Shown here: one piece after another, positions 5,490 through 7,403 of the stretch
Layout of the letters: the number at the start of each line of letters is the position of its first letter
Numbering within the stretch: position 1 is the first letter of the stretch
DNA from: Acidobacteriota bacterium
Lineage (GTDB): Bacteria > Acidobacteriota > Vicinamibacteria > Vicinamibacterales > Vicinamibacteraceae
NCBI GenBank assembly: GCA_023418055.1
Contig: JAEZDP010000019.1
Location: 1-7,403, forward strand
Length of the DNA stretch: 7,403 nt
Reading direction: 5' to 3'
The notes under the pieces: model-generated
Database searches by the model: none
Told to the model about the DNA's origin: nothing
The model's input: only the letters and a program-made list of their open reading frames with translations
Program-made: the position numbers and the translations under genes

Positions 5490-5497
5490 GGAGGTGA
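5490..5497 (+). promoter_or_regulatory. Perfect Shine-Dalgarno of the helicase gene
   Basis: GGAGGTGA matches the 16S rRNA 3' end over 8 bases and lies just before the GTG at 5501, leaving 6 nt after GGAGG. Its last three bases are an in-frame TGA (5495-5497), which fixes this GTG as the first possible start of the long frame. Confidence 0.85.
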
Positions 5498-5500
5498 CGA

Positions 5501-7403
5501 GTGCAGATCCTGCAGACGTCCCGGCCCGATGCGCCGGTGCTGGTCGAATGCCGAAAGCGTCACTGGTGGCTGCGGGGTGTGGACGACTCGCGTGTCGCCC
5601 ATCCTGCTGATGCGGACACGTTCATCGCCGCCCTGCTCGACCTCCAGCCTGCCGACCCGCGTGCCGGGTCATGCACGGGCATGCGCGTGTTCACGCCTCC
5701 GGACGTCGTGCACTCGGTCACACGCGGACCGCGCCGTCTCTCGCCGCGCGCCTGGGCGCACGGCCTCGGCCGCCTCGCGGCGCGACCGCCGGGCGACGAC
5801 CTGTTGGCGCCGTGGCCCACGCCTGCCCTCGCGCGCCACGCCATTCAGCTGGTCCCCACCATGGCCCTGCTCTCTGGCCGCGTCCGCCGTGTGCTGCTTG
5901 CCGACGATGTGGGGATGGGCAAGACGGTGCAGGCGGCACTCGCCGTACGCGAGGTGCAGGCGAGGATGGCGGCCGCACGAGTGCTCGTCATCGTCCCCGC
6001 CGGCCTGCTGACGCAATGGGACGAAGAACTCGAGAGCCGCGTCGGCATACGGGCGACCAGGCTCGACAGCCGCCTGCTCGGCGACCGCACGCATGAACGC
6101 CCGGGCGCAGCACCGGCCCTCCCCGGCGAGACGTGCCTGATGTCCATCGACACGCTGCGCCTGCCCGAAGTGACGGCCCTCATCGTGCGCTGCGCGTGGC
6201 ACCTGCTGGTCGTCGACGAAGCACACCAGCTCGCCGGTGGTCAGGTGCGGCGCAGCGCGGTCAACCGCATCGCCGCCTGCGCAAGCCGTTTGCTGCTGCT
6301 CACGGCCACGCCGTTCAGCGGAACGGACGCGCAGGATCGCCAGTTGCTCGACACGGGCCGGCGCACCGGGCAGGACGACCGCATCCTCGTCATCGCACGA
6401 GGAGCGGAGGCGGTGGCAAGGCCACCCTTGCGGCAGCGTGTCGCGTGGACGCGAGCCACGACCGCGGAACGCGCGGTGCACCATCATCTGGACGCGTACG
6501 TCGCGCGCGCGGCTGCCGACGACCGTGGTGACGGCGGTCAACTGGCGGCCCTGCTGCTCAGGCGCCGAGCCTGTTCGTCCACCCACGCGCTCGTGGTGTC
6601 TCTCGTCCGGCGCCTCGACGTGCTCGGCCTTGCGCCCACCTCGGGCGACTGCCAGCCAAGCCTTCCGCTCGACGACGAACTCGAGGCAGACGACACGTGG
6701 ATCAGGCAGCCGGCGTGGCACGACGTGGCGGCCGAACGCCTGACGCTGCACGCGGTGCTGGCCGCCGCCCGGGCCTGCGACGACGAAGGCAGCAAGGTGC
6801 GATGGCTGGGGCGCTATCTCCGACGGTGCCGCGAGCCGGTGCTCGTGTTCACCGAATATGCCGACACCTTGCGGGCCGTGCGCCGAGCTCTCGGCCGTCA
6901 CCGGCGCACCACGTGCCTCTTCGGCGCGCAGACCGACGAACAGCGACGGCAGTCGATGGACGCCTTCAGGCACGGCGACGCCGATCTGCTGCTGGCCACC
7001 GATGCCGCCGCCGAGGGCCTCAACCTGCACGAGCGGTGCCGTCTGGTGGTCCATCTCGACGTGCCGTGGTCGCCGCGGCGGCTCGCACAGCGCAACGGCA
7101 GGCTCGACCGGCTCGGCCAGCGACGTCCGGTGCGCTCGACGCTGCTGGCGGCGCGCCAGACCGCGGATCTTCACGTGCTCCAGACCCTGCAGGCACGTCG
7201 GGCCCGCCTGGCCGACACGGGCTCCCATCGTCATGCCGACCTGGCCGTGACGGCGAGTGCCCGTCGCGAGCAGCTGGCCCTTGCCATGGCCCGCGCGTGC
7301 GAACACGCAGGCACGGGCCGGTCCCTGAAGGCGCGCGCCCATACCTGGACGACCGTCAGCCGGGCAAGAGGGCGACGCGTCGCGCGCAGACTCGGCCTGC
7401 CTG
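5501..7403 (+). CDS. SNF2/RapA-like DEAH-box helicase, 3' end outside window
   Basis: The frame from GTG 5501 stays open to the window edge (634 codons). It contains a complete SNF2-type ATPase motor. Seen in order: HAIQL Q-type motif (~121), Walker A DDVGMGKT (Lys141), VIVPAGLLTQW motif Ia (~164), DEAH 239-242, LTATPF (TAT 268-270), VLVFTEYADTLR (~445), LLATDAAAEGLN (T500, D501), and motif VI QRNGRLDRLGQ with arginine fingers R534 and R537. Such proteins use ATP to move along double-stranded DNA and remodel DNA-protein complexes. The wording of motifs IV-VI is closest to the RapA branch, which also includes helicases of bacterial defence systems (DISARM DrmD is one), but membership is unproven. 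About 120 residues with no recognised motif precede the motor, and the insert between the two lobes is short. An Arg-rich C-terminal extension continues past the edge. A sigma-54-like promoter and a perfect ribosome binding site precede it. Confidence 0.93.
   Translation, partial: MQILQTSRPDAPVLVECRKRHWWLRGVDDSRVAHPADADTFIAALLDLQPADPRAGSCTGMRVFTPPDVVHSVTRGPRRLSPRAWAHGLGRLAARPPGDDLLAPWPTPALARHAIQLVPTMALLSGRVRRVLLADDVGMGKTVQAALAVREVQARMAAARVLVIVPAGLLTQWDEELESRVGIRATRLDSRLLGDRTHERPGAAPALPGETCLMSIDTLRLPEVTALIVRCAWHLLVVDEAHQLAGGQVRRSAVNRIAACASRLLLLTATPFSGTDAQDRQLLDTGRRTGQDDRILVIARGAEAVARPPLRQRVAWTRATTAERAVHHHLDAYVARAAADDRGDGGQLAALLLRRRACSSTHALVVSLVRRLDVLGLAPTSGDCQPSLPLDDELEADDTWIRQPAWHDVAAERLTLHAVLAAARACDDEGSKVRWLGRYLRRCREPVLVFTEYADTLRAVRRALGRHRRTTCLFGAQTDEQRRQSMDAFRHGDADLLLATDAAAEGLNLHERCRLVVHLDVPWSPRRLAQRNGRLDRLGQRRPVRSTLLAARQTADLHVLQTLQARRARLADTGSHRHADLAVTASARREQLALAMARACEHAGTGRSLKARAHTWTTVSRARGRRVARRLGLP

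Noticed and set aside
5428..5610. Small forward ORF across the helicase start
   Set aside because: It overlaps the helicase start in another frame, has no ribosome binding site or motif, and is explained by composition.
5669..7342. Reverse-strand open frame of 557 codons
   Set aside because: Antisense shadow of the helicase, whose motor motifs read cleanly in the forward frame starting at 5501.
1..7403. tRNA/rRNA genes, CRISPR repeats, insertion sequences or attachment sites
   Set aside because: No cloverleaf, regularly spaced direct repeats, transposase motifs or terminal inverted repeats were seen on either strand.

Overview
The window is GC-rich and densely coding, with strong third-position G/C bias, short intergenic gaps and long antisense shadow frames. 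It holds seven protein genes: six forward and one reverse. There is no rRNA, tRNA, CRISPR array, insertion sequence or phage gene. The gene content (SPASM peptide maturase, orphan solute-binding lipoprotein, Cache/HAMP histidine kinase, HU, QueF, Smr, SNF2 motor) suits a chromosome of a high-GC Gram-negative bacterium. A member of Acidobacteriota (Vicinamibacteria-like) is my best guess, but it is an inference and weakly held.

Left part (1-824): the C-terminal half of a radical-SAM/SPASM peptide maturase with a complete seven-cysteine SPASM signature. It is followed by a strong GC hairpin and then a 30-codon ORF with a very good ribosome binding site. That ORF looks like the precursor of a ribosomally made, post-translationally modified peptide (RiPP), with one Cys, several aromatics and Pro/Asp at its C-terminal end. 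I do not recognise the peptide family, and this is the most novel item in the window.

Middle (890-4137): a family-5 (OppA/DppA-type) solute-binding lipoprotein overlaps by GTGA a membrane histidine kinase with an N-terminal sensor region. No permease, ATPase or response regulator lies nearby, so the pair looks like a binding-protein/sensor-kinase module rather than an importer. Its proximity to the RiPP genes suggests, without proving, peptide sensing. A large stem-loop follows the kinase stop codon.

Right part (4251-7403): HU runs in reverse from a clear TTGACA-17-TAGCAT promoter. Divergent from it, queF appears to start from an extended -10 promoter so close to the ATG that the mRNA is probably leaderless. 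queF overlaps by GTGA a small stand-alone Smr-domain gene. After a 141-bp gap comes a SNF2/RapA-like helicase gene that starts at GTG 5501 behind a perfect GGAGGTGA and runs off the right edge. The gap contains a near-perfect sigma-54 (-24/-12) promoter motif, TGGCAC-N5-TTGC, facing the helicase gene.
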